From a virus: 30,081 nt of DNA. Every line of letters begins with the position of its first letter. Positions within the stretch are counted from its first letter, which is position 1. The DNA is taken from the IMG/VR virus record IMGVR_UViG_3300031753_000031, positions 1-30,081 of that record. One strand, 5' to 3'. The position numbers and the translations under genes were made by a program. The notes beneath the pieces were generated by a model that worked only from the letters and a program-made list of their open reading frames with translations, was not told where the DNA came from and ran no database searches. Positions 7,705-17,067 of this stretch are shown here, piece after piece.

Positions 7705-9214
7705 AGAGCCTCTTTTTGCCAACAGTTAATCCAGGCTCCGCGTCCAAATAAGCATCTATGATGCGCACTGGAACAGGATCTGAGCACGTCAACTCGTACA
7801 CGCGGTCCCTGGAACGCCCTAACCTGCGCCAGATAGCGCGCGTGCGATACTTGCCTGCCTGCCCAAAGCCAACATCTCTACCGCTCGACCAATCGTGTCC
7901 GCCATCATCGGAATATCGCAAAGTAAGCATAGGGTCGCGCGGATTGCCAGCACCATCTAGCAAGGGCGGTTGCGGACCTAGGCCGGTTTCGATATCCACC
8001 CAAAGATAATTGTGATAAATCCATTGACCTTCAGTTGAGACGTGAGGAGCACGTCTCAACCTACGGATTATCGCGCCATTATCCGTGACAAAGTTCCACC
8101 CGCCCCCGGAAACGGTAGGCAGCGACATCTGATAAATGTTCCCACTTTGCCGGTCGCCAACCAAATGCTTGCCGAAATTAAAAGTATGATTCTGTGACAA
8201 TGCCGCTTGATAAATACCGGCCTGCGCGAACCAAAAACCACGCTCGGCCCACAGACCCGTAGCGGCATCATAGGCCCATGTTGCCTGTGCCGAAGGAAAG
8301 GTAATCACCCAAAACGTGTGCCCACCATCCTGGTAGGTAAACGCTCTTGCATCGGCCAGCGTTATATAGCTCTGCCATGCCGTCTCGACGGCATGGTTGC
8401 TGACACGCACAGGCTGATAACCATTGGCTCGCCAAGCTATGCCCCATCCTTGATCGTTGCGAGCGCCAATCCAGAATATCGAGTTGTCCATTTGTACTGT
8501 AGCAAACTGAGCGCCGGAGCCTTGCTCAACGAAACCGCCAGGAGATGTAGCCAGCGGCACTGGCGATGTTCCAGCGTCATAGTCTACTTCGGAAGCCCTT
8601 GCGCCAAGCAAGTACAGCTCTCGATGATCAACGATTGCCGAGACAACATTATCTGGAAAAGTGTTTATGGTCGTAGTGTTAAGCGCTGGCCAACTGGTAG
8701 CATCGAACAAGGTGGACGTAAAATATTGCTCTGCGGAAGCGATGATTGCGATAAAAAATCCATCCAAGTAAAGTACCTGGCTAACCGGCCCTGGAAACGT
8801 CACCGCTGGCACACTGACAAATGTTCCTGCGAGAACAGGGCCAATAGCCTTAAGGTAATACACATAGAGCATGCCAGCCGTAGCCATGGCCAATTGCTGA
8901 GGACTAGCGCACATCGATGCAGGTTGTCCATCATTGGCAACCGCTCCAAGCGCTGTATAAGTTCCGTTAGATTTAACTTCGTAAAGCTGCGCATCCACAA
9001 CCGCAAAAGACCTTCCGTTAATCGTCCATTCGCCGCGTACCTGCGCTCCAGGTATAGCAGCAAACATACTCAGACCTGGAGTCCCATAAAGCTGGCGGGC
9101 TGACTTGCCATCTCCTGATTCATTAACTTCAACATAGAGATTAATGCAGCGCTGTGCATCGGCATTGGGCGACTGTGACGAATATGTGGGGCCGACAAAC
9201 CCAAAGCGGCTCAT
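7679..9214 (-). CDS. Packaged-DNA stabilisation/tail hub protein, P22 gp10-like
   Basis: 511 aa (P22 gp10 is about 470). The N-terminus GFVGPTYSSQSPNADAQRCI then NLYVEVNESGDGK, followed by LYGTPGLSMFA, is the signature of the gp10-like family, which closes the portal channel and anchors tail parts. The body is a repeated beta pattern (AVVDAQLYEVKSNGTYTALG, YLLGARASEVDY). The C-terminus RRLGRSRDRVYELTCSDPVP is also typical. The ATG overlaps the upstream TGA as ATGA, with AGGGA 4 nt before it. The 3' end overlaps the second HNH gene but appears complete. Confidence 0.8.
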   Translation of the reverse strand: MSRFGFVGPTYSSQSPNADAQRCINLYVEVNESGDGKSARQLYGTPGLSMFAAIPGAQVRGEWTINGRSFAVVDAQLYEVKSNGTYTALGAVANDGQPASMCASPQQLAMATAGMLYVYYLKAIGPVLAGTFVSVPAVTFPGPVSQVLYLDGFFIAIIASAEQYFTSTLFDATSWPALNTTTINTFPDNVVSAIVDHRELYLLGARASEVDYDAGTSPVPLATSPGGFVEQGSGAQFATVQMDNSIFWIGARNDQGWGIAWRANGYQPVRVSNHAVETAWQSYITLADARAFTYQDGGHTFWVITFPSAQATWAYDAATGLWAERGFWFAQAGIYQAALSQNHTFNFGKHLVGDRQSGNIYQMSLPTVSGGGWNFVTDNGAIIRRLRRAPHVSTEGQWIYHNYLWVDIETGLGPQPPLLDGAGNPRDPMLTLRYSDDGGHDWSSGRDVGFGQAGKYRTRAIWRRLGRSRDRVYELTCSDPVPVRIIDAYLDAEPGLTVGKKRLSKQYAEVA

Positions 9215-11523
9215 AACATCCCTGCTCTTCCTGTGGCCACCGGAGCTCCTAAATTAGGGCACGTCCCCGATTGCGGAAGTAAGAAGCAGCCCACTCCTAG
9301 GCCGTTCGGCAAGGCACCACGCCAAGCAAGGAACAGGAAAGACGAACGATAACCTTGCGTGTAGGTCTTGCCAAAAAACTTGATGCCAATGTTTGTGGGT
9401 TCAAGGACGCAAGAGTTGAACATTGTATCGCCTTCGAGTTGATACTTCTGCTGACCTGTTACCGAGTACAGCCACGCATAGCCCATAGCAATAAGGTTAT
9501 TCAAATCTTCCAGGACGGTGCCTCCCTGCCCAAACTCCTGTATTGCTCCCCATCCGGCCTGACGCAAGCTAGTCCATGTACGAATTTCGTAAGGCGGCGC
9601 TCCGGCCGCTCCATTCCACGGCACCCAATAATTGTTCCACCAATGATCAAGAGCCGCTTGAACTGCGGAGGGCACGCGCGTATCGCCATTGCCAGTGTTG
9701 GGATCGAGGTAAAAGTCGATAGAGGACTGAACGAGCAAGCCAAGCATGAACGATTCTTCGAGAACAGTAGGATCATCGTTCGTGTACTGGTCTAGGATTC
9801 CGAGAACGTAAGCGGCCATCGCGTTGACTTGTGCCAGCGTGGTTGTGCCGCCGCCTAAATCGTAATCGAGCCGTTTCGCCTCAAGTTGCTCCGCTGCCTC
9901 TCGGGCAAGATCACCACTAGCAAAAGGAAGGATGTTCGTGACCATCGTTCCACCACAACAATGGGGCAGCGCGTGAACGCCAGAGCACGCTGTCGGAGTC
10001 CCGAAATTCTTACACTCGTAGAAAAGCCCCTTGGAGAAAATGTGGATTTGTCCGCCATTTCCACTCCAAACAGTGTCCGGTCCCGTTATGTGAAAGTTCG
10101 CATATCTCTGATCGCATTGGCTTGCCGCCTGAACCCAGGGGATCGACTGGTTGAGGTACATCCCTGTCTGGTAGAACACCCATTCGGCATCGTAGAAGCC
10201 AAGGCCAACGTTTCCGTAGGCGCAGATAATGGGGGTTCCGCCCGGAGTTCCTGGCGTCAGGTAATAGTTCAAGCCGACGCTGGTCAGATAGCCTTGCCAA
10301 GTTGAAAGCGACGGAATGGGCGGTTGGCTCGGCGGAGTTCCGGGCACGAATGTCGATGTGTTGACGTTCATCGCCCACGTGTAGGTGTGAGTTGTGGGCG
10401 TGGCACCGGCCTTGACCGTGAGTGTCAGCGTGTAGCTGCCGACCGGCGTCGTCCCGCCTTGGTTGGTGAGGATTTCAAACTGCTCGGCATTGGCGAATGG
10501 CGACGCACTGCCAGAGCCTAGATCACTACCGCCGTTTAAAGTGAGCGTGTCATCTGCAGTGGTCGTGGTGCTGACCGTCCCGATTCCGGCTCCGTTATCC
10601 TGCTGATCGGGCCAGTGAACCTTGGAGTTTGTAGGGATGCCGGTAATCTGAAAGCTGACGTTGTGGCCCTGAATGTCCGTGACGCCAACCAAATCCCACG
10701 TGTAAAACATCACGTACATCGGGAAGCCTTGCAGGATGTTGTGAGGACCGTTCATCTGCACGCTAAAATCCGCCGTCCCCGCCGAAGCTGCGCACGCGGT
10801 CGCAAACTCGAAACTTCCAGAGGCAGGGTCGTTCCATGAGAAGAGATAATCCGCAGGAGCGCCTGCAACGATTCCACGCCCCATGAAGTAAATAAAATAT
10901 CGAGTACAGGCCGCTAGACCGCTTAGCGGAACCGAGTGCGAGGTCGTCCCCGTCAAATCCGTTTCCGTTGTGCAGCCACTCTCGGCGGTCAGTGAAGCTC
11001 CTGGAGTCCCTTTCGGGAAAGCGTTTCCAAAGCCGTAGCACACTTGCGAACTGGTCGCCACGCTGCTCGTCCAGGTGCAGGTGACACTAGTAGTCGTCGG
11101 AGTCGGGCACGCTTGCGCCGAATACGTCGCGGGGCTGGCTGTAACGACGGGGAAAGCAATCGTCCCACTGATCGCCATGTTGTTATTCGCGTCGGTGACT
11201 TTCAGCGTGAAGGACACATCCCCTGCCGTAGTCGGCGAGCCGCTTATGACGCATCCGCCCACGGGCGTTGAGGTCGGGGTGACTGCCGACAAGCTCATTC
11301 CTGCCGGAATCGAGCCGCTGTTGACCGCGCACGTAAACGGCGGCGTGCCGGTCAGGATGTTGAGAACCATCCCGCCGATGCCGGTATAGCTTGACGCTCC
11401 CGGCGTCGGGTTGTAGTCGCTGCTCTGAGTGGGATACACAAACGTCGGAATGCTTAGCGTCACCTGAGAAAAGGCCGGCAGCGTACAAAAGAGAAATATG
11501 ATTACCAGTTTAATTGGACGCAT
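9211..11523 (-). CDS. Large secreted Ig-like protein with helical C-terminal domain
   Basis: 770 aa from ATG 11523 (ATG 11529 also possible). It has a signal peptide (MRPIKLVIIFLFCTLPAFSQ). About residues 45-130 form a putative-Ig (He_PIG-like) domain with FTCAVNSGSIPAGMSLSAVT and TLKVTDANNN; a Cys-containing fibronectin-like domain follows (CTWTSSVATSSQVCYGFG), then another beta domain ending in YTWAMNV. The last 300 residues are different: Trp/Tyr-rich and helical (AREAAEQLEAKRLDYDLGGG, WWNNYWVPWNGAAGAPPYEI), like an alpha/alpha-toroid fold seen in some glycan-processing enzymes. A tailspike or surface depolymerase is possible but not shown. It lies directly upstream of the hub gene. Confidence 0.6.
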   Translation of the reverse strand: MRPIKLVIIFLFCTLPAFSQVTLSIPTFVYPTQSSDYNPTPGASSYTGIGGMVLNILTGTPPFTCAVNSGSIPAGMSLSAVTPTSTPVGGCVISGSPTTAGDVSFTLKVTDANNNMAISGTIAFPVVTASPATYSAQACPTPTTTSVTCTWTSSVATSSQVCYGFGNAFPKGTPGASLTAESGCTTETDLTGTTSHSVPLSGLAACTRYFIYFMGRGIVAGAPADYLFSWNDPASGSFEFATACAASAGTADFSVQMNGPHNILQGFPMYVMFYTWDLVGVTDIQGHNVSFQITGIPTNSKVHWPDQQDNGAGIGTVSTTTTADDTLTLNGGSDLGSGSASPFANAEQFEILTNQGGTTPVGSYTLTLTVKAGATPTTHTYTWAMNVNTSTFVPGTPPSQPPIPSLSTWQGYLTSVGLNYYLTPGTPGGTPIICAYGNVGLGFYDAEWVFYQTGMYLNQSIPWVQAASQCDQRYANFHITGPDTVWSGNGGQIHIFSKGLFYECKNFGTPTACSGVHALPHCCGGTMVTNILPFASGDLAREAAEQLEAKRLDYDLGGGTTTLAQVNAMAAYVLGILDQYTNDDPTVLEESFMLGLLVQSSIDFYLDPNTGNGDTRVPSAVQAALDHWWNNYWVPWNGAAGAPPYEIRTWTSLRQAGWGAIQEFGQGGTVLEDLNNLIAMGYAWLYSVTGQQKYQLEGDTMFNSCVLEPTNIGIKFFGKTYTQGYRSSFLFLAWRGALPNGLGVGCFLLPQSGTCPNLGAPVATGRAGML

Positions 11524-12892
11524 AAACATAAGGAACCGCAGTGCGACTAGATTGATTTGCGATATTGGTGATGGTGATAGTCGCAGGCAAGACTCCCACA
11601 GTACAAGTATCGGTCGCGTCAACTCCCCAAGTATTAGCTGGTGTTCCTGCTCCAGCGTTGATCTGTTCCGCGCCAGAACCATAAGAAAGCAGTAAGACCG
11701 TGGTGTTGTCGGCACACCACGAAATATAGAAACTAGCTCCGGCTGCAAGCGTATAGGCGGCAGGCGTGAAACATTGCTCTCCTGTAGCCGCCGTACTGAA
11801 TGAACCCGTATGCCATCTTAACGTTCCGGTTCCGCCAGTAATCGAATACAAGCCTACGTCGGCATGACCGGCAGCGCTTAATGTAGTAATGAAAATACAA
11901 GCGTTTCCCAATTTGCGGGATAATGGATTGAAGAACCGCATGTACAGGCCTTGATTAGCGGTTATTAGATTGTCTCCAGGGTCCGCTCTGTTAGCAGGGT
12001 TATCTCCCAGGCCGAGAACATAGTTGCAACCAGACGTGCAGCCAGCAGCGGAAGAAACGTCTCCTGAAACGCTCAGGGTGTAGTTGAACCCGCTGTCCTC
12101 TACTAAAATATATTGCCCGCCCGCCGCGAGCGCGCAGGTATTTGCCAATGCCCCATTTGGCGTGCAACGAATCTGCGAAGCAGTCTGCCGTTGTAACGTT
12201 GAGGCTCCCCCTTGCACAATGATACCGATACTTACCGGGGGCACAAAGCAACCAGTGTTCCCATCGGGGATCGTAAGCGTCTCACCGCTCGCGTTCGTCA
12301 CACGTGAATAATTCCCGATATCTGTGCATCCGAAGGTATAGGAAGATTCTCCGCTTGCCCTATCAGTGATCGTCGCTCCTGGTAACGAATATACTAGAGG
12401 TCCAGCCACGCCTCCAGTGGGTGTTGAAGTTAAAACTTGAGCGCGGGTATTCGGGGTGGTGGGGCCATTGGGAAGTCCTCCAGCCGGTCCCGGAGGGCCT
12501 TGCGGCCCTGTATTTACCCCGGTGCTAATCGTCACACTAACTTGGCCACTGGTAAATGCCGAAACCCGCACACGAATATCAGTTAATCCGTTGGTCGCAT
12601 ATGTCGTCAATCCTACAGACGATAAAGTTGCGACAATTGTAAACGTAACACCATTATTGCCAGACTCTTCCACGAGCGCAGTAGCTGAGAATATTCCAGC
12701 CAAAGTTATAGCGGAAGTATTAGCATTAAAGGGAAGCTTCATCCATACACAACTGAACACCACGGAACAATCCGTGCTCGATGCAATGAGATTGCCGCCT
12801 TGTGGATTGGTGAAGGTGCCTTGCTGACCTTGAGAAAAGGCAGAAAGGACTAAGCCAAATAAACAAATAATAGTGAGCAGGATATGTTTCAT
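11510..12892 (-). CDS. Secreted fibre-like protein with collagen-like segment
   Basis: 460 aa. The ATG is preceded by GAGGA (5-nt spacing), which overlaps the previous stop. There is a signal peptide (MKHILLTIICLFGLVLSAFS then QG). A beta domain follows (VWMKLPFNANTSAITLAGIF), then a short collagen-like stretch GPQGPPGPAGG near residue 135, typical of phage fibres, then TLTIPDGNTGCFVPPVSIGI and a beta-rich C-terminal domain with several Cys. It is likely a fibre or adhesin. Export by Sec is suggested by the leader. The 3' end overlaps the next gene by 14 bp. Confidence 0.65.
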   Translation of the reverse strand: MKHILLTIICLFGLVLSAFSQGQQGTFTNPQGGNLIASSTDCSVVFSCVWMKLPFNANTSAITLAGIFSATALVEESGNNGVTFTIVATLSSVGLTTYATNGLTDIRVRVSAFTSGQVSVTISTGVNTGPQGPPGPAGGLPNGPTTPNTRAQVLTSTPTGGVAGPLVYSLPGATITDRASGESSYTFGCTDIGNYSRVTNASGETLTIPDGNTGCFVPPVSIGIIVQGGASTLQRQTASQIRCTPNGALANTCALAAGGQYILVEDSGFNYTLSVSGDVSSAAGCTSGCNYVLGLGDNPANRADPGDNLITANQGLYMRFFNPLSRKLGNACIFITTLSAAGHADVGLYSITGGTGTLRWHTGSFSTAATGEQCFTPAAYTLAAGASFYISWCADNTTVLLLSYGSGAEQINAGAGTPANTWGVDATDTCTVGVLPATITITNIANQSSRTAVPYVYASN

Positions 12893-12899
12893 GTAATCC

Positions 12900-13187
12900 T
12901 CAAAACACTATATTGCCACCGATGATCACTTCACCTGCCATCGGAGCGGACTCCCATGTAAAAGTTATATTGCCAAGCAATCCAATTGTTGCGGAAATAC
13001 CTGTCCCGTCTGAAGAACTCAAGGTATTTGTACCCGATGGAGAAAGGCCAGCTATACTGGCCGCAAGATTATAAGAGCTTGAATTGCCCCATAAAAACGG
13101 GCTGGTAATTGTGTTAACGGTAAGCGTAGTCGATGTACCATCTACATGCACATATAAATTGAAAGGTAATTGTGCTTTATTGGCCAT
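12900..13187 (-). CDS. Small beta-rich virion-type protein
   Basis: 95 aa with a strong AGGAG Shine-Dalgarno before ATG 13187. The sequence is beta-rich (LPFNLYVHVDGTSTTLTVNT, then ITFTWESAPMAGEVIIGGNI). No family is recognised. Placed between two large adhesin-like genes, it may be a small connector or a subunit associated with them; this is inferred from context only. Confidence 0.55.
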   Translation of the reverse strand: MANKAQLPFNLYVHVDGTSTTLTVNTITSPFLWGNSSSYNLAASIAGLSPSGTNTLSSSDGTGISATIGLLGNITFTWESAPMAGEVIIGGNIVF

Positions 13188-13200
13188 TGTTACTCCTTTG

Positions 13201-14904
13201 TCATGGAGCTATGTAACCGTTCAATTGAATATTGATCGTGTTGGTTGCGGTACCAATAACACAAATGGCGTTCGCTGTCGCTGGAACCAATGGCGTGCGA
13301 AAAGAAATGATTTCTGGAGCACCCAAAACAGGAGCAGTCCACCTGGAAGTGGTCGCATCACTTGGATAAAGTGCCGTAGTGCCTGTTACACAATTCGTTC
13401 CTGTACCATATTGAATTGCATAAGTACCTGCTGTCGCAGTCGTAGTATCCACAGTTATGTCGGTAACATAGTTTCTGAAACTTGCGGCAGGCGCAGCTTG
13501 ACATTGCGTAAGAGTGGCTACAAGCGCGTGCTGAGTACAGGTAAACCTATTAGGCCCTCCCTCGACTACAAATATATTGCCCGTCACATCAGCTGCTGGC
13601 CTTATAATGTCGGTGGAAGTCCCCACGGCTGGATTTGCTTGTGTAGCCTGAGCAAAAGCTCCAATAGCTACTTCGTTCGCAGGCATCGCTGTGTTATTTG
13701 CTGCATCAAAAATAGCTCCAGCATTACCGACAATCCCAACCTTCTGCACTCCGGCAGCTGCAACTACTGTCGCTGTACCAGCTATGCTTGTCGTATCACT
13801 ATTGACCGACATTACATTGCCAGCACCCTTAGTACCTATAGCAGTTGGCGTGTTTGTAATTGCCGTTCCAGCTTCTTGGGCTAGATTTATGGAGCAATTA
13901 GCTGCTGTACATGATACTGGTTGAGTTGTCTGAAAAAACGTACCCGTGACCGGAATAGTATTTGTGATAAATGCATTAACTGCAGGAACTGCAACAGCTG
14001 CTGGAGTTGATCCATAATTCACAATTGCGGTTGCGCCAAGAGCGGTGCCAGCAACTTGAGTTAAGTTCTGCGTCCATGGTCCGCCTACTTGAGAAGCATT
14101 TACAGGACACGTGGCAGCGGTTGCGCAGCTAACTGGTTGCGTCGCCTGGAAGAATGTTCCCGTAACCGCGAACGAACCACCATTGGCACTAACAACCCAA
14201 GGCGAAGTTCCCTGAAATGCTTGCACAAACAGCTTGCGATCAATAGTCAGCTGCGGAGCGCAAGAGCTTCCAGAAGTGCAATTGGTTGGCGATGTCGAGT
14301 ACCAGCCGCCAGTGATATTTACCGGAGTAGTTCCCGCCGTAAAGCCTGCATTATCCAGGAACGATGAAGCTGAGCAGCCAGTTATGCAATTTACTCTCAG
14401 ATTGCTGCTGGCATCGACCCTTAATCTGCATGCATTTAACAAAGTGCAAGCTGGGTCGACCGTAGAATACAATCCACCAATCACCGATATGGTGGAAGTT
14501 CCAACGGTGTATAGAGTGTTATCTACAAATGAAGCCGGCGCGGAACATCCCAACAGGCAATTGACGCTTAAGTTTCCGCTTCCATCGAACTTGAATAGCG
14601 ATACGGGAACTGTTTCCTGCGGCAAACCAAAATCATGACGTACTACACTAAGGAAATCCGGTTCCGGTTCAGCATGCGCCTTGAACACAACGCAAATTAA
14701 GGTCAATGCCAGTAATAATCCAACGATCCATAACCATAATGGTAATCGATGCGGAGGCTCACCTTTTCCATGTATGCCTACATGCGTCTTAGCCATGTGC
14801 TGCGCCAACCGTTCCCGATCTTCCGGCGCATAATGGCTGTAGATCATCTCCGCTTCGCTTCGGAAATGCTTCAACAGCCATTCTTTTCTCTGTTTACGAT
14901 TCAT
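13201..14904 (-). CDS. Membrane-anchored repeat adhesin-like protein
   Basis: 567 aa. Residues 1-54 are charged and cytoplasm-like (MNRKQRKEWLLKHFRSEAEM). Residues 55-74 form one TM segment (PLWLWIVGLLLALTLICVVF). The rest is a long beta-rich, Ser/Thr/Ala-rich region. It contains repeated units with paired cysteines (SVNCLLGCSAP, RVNCITGCSAS, NCTSGSSCAP) and a duplicated VTGTFFQATQPVSC / VTGTFFQTTQPVSC motif. The topology suggests the repeats face the periplasm or outside. Similar TFFQATQPVS repeats occur in phage and metagenomic fibre-like proteins. It overlaps the upstream gene by 11 bp and has no clear Shine-Dalgarno. Confidence 0.6.
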   Translation of the reverse strand: MNRKQRKEWLLKHFRSEAEMIYSHYAPEDRERLAQHMAKTHVGIHGKGEPPHRLPLWLWIVGLLLALTLICVVFKAHAEPEPDFLSVVRHDFGLPQETVPVSLFKFDGSGNLSVNCLLGCSAPASFVDNTLYTVGTSTISVIGGLYSTVDPACTLLNACRLRVDASSNLRVNCITGCSASSFLDNAGFTAGTTPVNITGGWYSTSPTNCTSGSSCAPQLTIDRKLFVQAFQGTSPWVVSANGGSFAVTGTFFQATQPVSCATAATCPVNASQVGGPWTQNLTQVAGTALGATAIVNYGSTPAAVAVPAVNAFITNTIPVTGTFFQTTQPVSCTAANCSINLAQEAGTAITNTPTAIGTKGAGNVMSVNSDTTSIAGTATVVAAAGVQKVGIVGNAGAIFDAANNTAMPANEVAIGAFAQATQANPAVGTSTDIIRPAADVTGNIFVVEGGPNRFTCTQHALVATLTQCQAAPAASFRNYVTDITVDTTTATAGTYAIQYGTGTNCVTGTTALYPSDATTSRWTAPVLGAPEIISFRTPLVPATANAICVIGTATNTINIQLNGYIAP

Positions 14905-15205
14905 CTTGATCGAATGTTGTCGTAACGCTATTCACCATCTGCAAATAACAGATTATTTGCCCAGGGTAAAACTTCCCACGGCACAAATACTCGCCACCAG
15001 ATTGCTTCCTGCACGATACCGGAGAGCCGGAGGGAGTGACGATGCTAAATTTATCTGGAGAAAGCGTTTTGGCAACGAGAAAATCACCATTGGGCCATCC
15101 ACTTACGCCACGATTTTCCTTGAGAGCTATTTCCGTGCATTGCGATTGTGCCGTTACTGCCGTCCATGCAATTTGCGTAACCGTAACCTGGAAAGTTGCT
15201 GCCAC
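14894..15205 (-). CDS. Hypothetical tail-region protein
   Basis: 103 aa from GTG 15205, which starts 2 nt after the upstream stop. A longer ATG start at 15268 would overlap the gp4-like gene by 62 bp and lacks a Shine-Dalgarno, so it is less likely. The sequence has beta strands (TFQVTVTQIAWTAVTAQSQC) and four Cys (residues about 22, 63, 73 and 84), possibly in disulfides. Function is not recognised. It sits between the tail adaptor and a membrane-anchored adhesin. Confidence 0.5.
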   Translation of the reverse strand: MAATFQVTVTQIAWTAVTAQSQCTEIALKENRGVSGWPNGDFLVAKTLSPDKFSIVTPSGSPVSCRKQSGGEYLCRGKFYPGQIICYLQMVNSVTTTFDQDES

Positions 15206-15206
15206 A

Positions 15207-16025
15207 TTATCTCGACAAGCCAGTTTTGTAATTAAAGTACGGCCGTATTCTTCGTGGCGTACCTGCATCCGCAGTCGCTATAAATGGCGCAGCAGTATTC
15301 AGCCCCTGCACGCGCCGGTTAGCATCACGAGCCAATGTAACAAGCGTAGGAGATGCCTCTTTGCCGAACATGGGGCAAATATTTACCGCCAGCGTATATA
15401 CAATATCGTCCATCCACCCTTGCGGCATGCAAAAGGATGAGTTCAACTGTAGCTGACCTAACCCGCTCCATGTTTCCAGCTCCACCGTTTCGGCATTGTT
15501 GGGCACAGTCCAAAAGAACAGCGAGCCATTAGGCCAATCCTCTTCGTAATAGACATCGGTGATCAGCACACCTTGTACCGCAAATGCGCGCTTCGCAGAC
15601 CACCATTCTGCACCCTGCTTACCATTATGTACGCGAATAGGGGAACGAACGGCAGTCGCACCGCCCGGTTGCAAGATGATGCTGGCATCAAGAATCTTTA
15701 CAGGTCGCTGATTAACTACGAAATTGCCAGTTGGCCCTATGGTGTGAGGTTGGAGATTGGCAATCGTGACGTAAGTATTGAAGTTAATCGCATAGATATA
15801 GCGCCCTTCGGTGTTACGGGCGTCAAGTATGCGATTGAGCTTGGTGAGAACATCATTTGCCTCTGGACCAGTAGGAGTTTCGGCAGGATCGAGAGCGCCG
15901 ATCTCCTTCATGGCCATCGAGCATATGTCCAATACTTTATAGGAACACGTACCTCCAGGTAGTTGTGAAGGTATTGTGCCAGCTCCGCCAGGAGGCAGTA
16001 TTGGACCGCCTGCGCCTGCTGGCAT
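15207..16025 (-). CDS. Head-tail adaptor, P22 gp4-like
   Basis: 272 aa, longer than P22 gp4 (166). After a Pro/Gly-rich head of about 28 residues comes the family pattern MAMKEIGALDPAETPTGPEA, then LTKLNRILDARNTEG. Next come HTIGPTGNFVVNQRPVKILD and VYYEEDWPNGSLFFWTVPNN with ETVELETWSGLG. Proteins of this type form the ring under the portal and hold the packaged DNA. Its ATG directly follows the previous TAA. Together with the gp10-like and portal genes it defines a P22-type neck. Confidence 0.75.
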   Translation of the reverse strand: MPAGAGGPILPPGGAGTIPSQLPGGTCSYKVLDICSMAMKEIGALDPAETPTGPEANDVLTKLNRILDARNTEGRYIYAINFNTYVTIANLQPHTIGPTGNFVVNQRPVKILDASIILQPGGATAVRSPIRVHNGKQGAEWWSAKRAFAVQGVLITDVYYEEDWPNGSLFFWTVPNNAETVELETWSGLGQLQLNSSFCMPQGWMDDIVYTLAVNICPMFGKEASPTLVTLARDANRRVQGLNTAAPFIATADAGTPRRIRPYFNYKTGLSR

Positions 16026-16493
16026 TTACTTGCGGCGTCCTCGTACGGGAACTGTTGCTTCCTCTTCCTCCGTCTCCGGCTGCACTTGACTTTGCACCGC
16101 CGCCAACTGTGTCTTTAGCTCCTTCTCCAGCTTGCGCAATCCAGGCTGGCTTGGCATTTGCAGCTTATCCATATGAATCTTCTGCGGTTCATCGAGCCAG
16201 CCTTCCTCGATGGCTACAGTATGCTCCTCGCGGTTCTTAACCGTTTTGAGCTTGCCATTCGGATGATAGATCATCTTCGGGTAAGGCAAATTCTTAGATG
16301 GGATAACCTTGAAGTGATCAGGCGGCGCGGCGATATTCATAACGCGCAGCTTAGCTTCATGCTTAGCCGACTGCACGTCATAACCTTCGCTGACCAATTG
16401 CGCTGCGATAGTGCGCATGATGTCGAGCTGCCGTTCATCGAATCTGCTATCGTCAACCGCCGCCATTTCCTGTAGTTCTAAGCCTGTTGCCAT
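16026..16493 (-). CDS. Conserved phage protein of unknown function
   Basis: 155 aa from ATG 16493, chosen because AGGAGA lies 5 nt upstream; longer in-frame starts would run into the previous gene region. The motif YPKMIYHPNGKLKTVKNREE then HTVAIEEGWLDEP is common in small phage proteins near the neck genes. The C-terminus is an acidic helix followed by a basic tail (PETEEEEATVPVRGRRK). Function is unknown; a structural or assembly role is inferred from its place just before the gp4-like adaptor. Confidence 0.65.
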   Translation of the reverse strand: MATGLELQEMAAVDDSRFDERQLDIMRTIAAQLVSEGYDVQSAKHEAKLRVMNIAAPPDHFKVIPSKNLPYPKMIYHPNGKLKTVKNREEHTVAIEEGWLDEPQKIHMDKLQMPSQPGLRKLEKELKTQLAAVQSQVQPETEEEEATVPVRGRRK

Positions 16494-16546
16494 GTGAATC
16501 TCCTTTGTTTTGACTACCTCGCCAGTGCGGAAATTGAAATCGGACA

Positions 16547-17008
16547 TCAAGACAAATTGCCAGCCGAAGTCATGGAAGGCGACATGCCCACCACATGCCA
16601 AACTCCATCCATGGCCCTTAAAGATACACCAGCCCCACGAAATGCCGTAAAGGTGATAACCGTTTTCAAGGCTACCCCGCCGGCAATAATAGCCGAAGGA
16701 GCTGTGACGGTATGAGCGAATGCGGAATCTGACCAGATATTGATCGACAGGCCATCGTCTACTTCCGCAGTAGGCGTGCCTATGGTTATGGCATTGGCTG
16801 AACCTGTGTCGATCACGTAATTGCCAGGAACGTGAGGATTTATAGCGTCCGTAGTTCCAGACAAGGTAGTTATCCCACCTTCAAATGAATCTCCGTCGAT
16901 AATATCCTGCTGGCCGTCTTGCGTGTAAGCGCCGCCAGCATTGCGAGCACCTATCCCGCGCGGGCCTTGCGTGATGCTTGGATTGTTTACGGTTGCAATT
17001 TGCGTCAT
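16547..17008 (-). CDS. Small beta-rich virion protein
   Basis: 153 aa with GGAGA 4-5 nt before ATG 17008. It is a beta-rich sequence with a pattern found in phage decoration or fibre head proteins: DTGSANAITIGTPTAEVDDG, then SINIWSDSAFAHTVTAPS and GVSLRAMDGVWHVVG. No enzyme motifs are seen. It is placed downstream of the capsid gene with other small virion proteins, so a decoration or appendage role is possible. Confidence 0.6.
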   Translation of the reverse strand: MTQIATVNNPSITQGPRGIGARNAGGAYTQDGQQDIIDGDSFEGGITTLSGTTDAINPHVPGNYVIDTGSANAITIGTPTAEVDDGLSINIWSDSAFAHTVTAPSAIIAGGVALKTVITFTAFRGAGVSLRAMDGVWHVVGMSPSMTSAGNLS

Positions 17009-17067
17009 ACAATCTCCTTGGAAATTTGGCCGCTGTTTAACCGCACAACGGCCAGAAGCGGTCAGAT

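Noticed and set aside
7138-7722. 194-aa minus-strand frame over the second HNH gene
   Set aside because: It is the antisense of the HNH coding sequence; no domains and no ribosome site.
8207-9103. 298-aa plus-strand open frame
   Set aside because: It lies fully antisense to the gp10-like gene, has no family features or ribosome site, and has the unstructured composition of a shadow frame.
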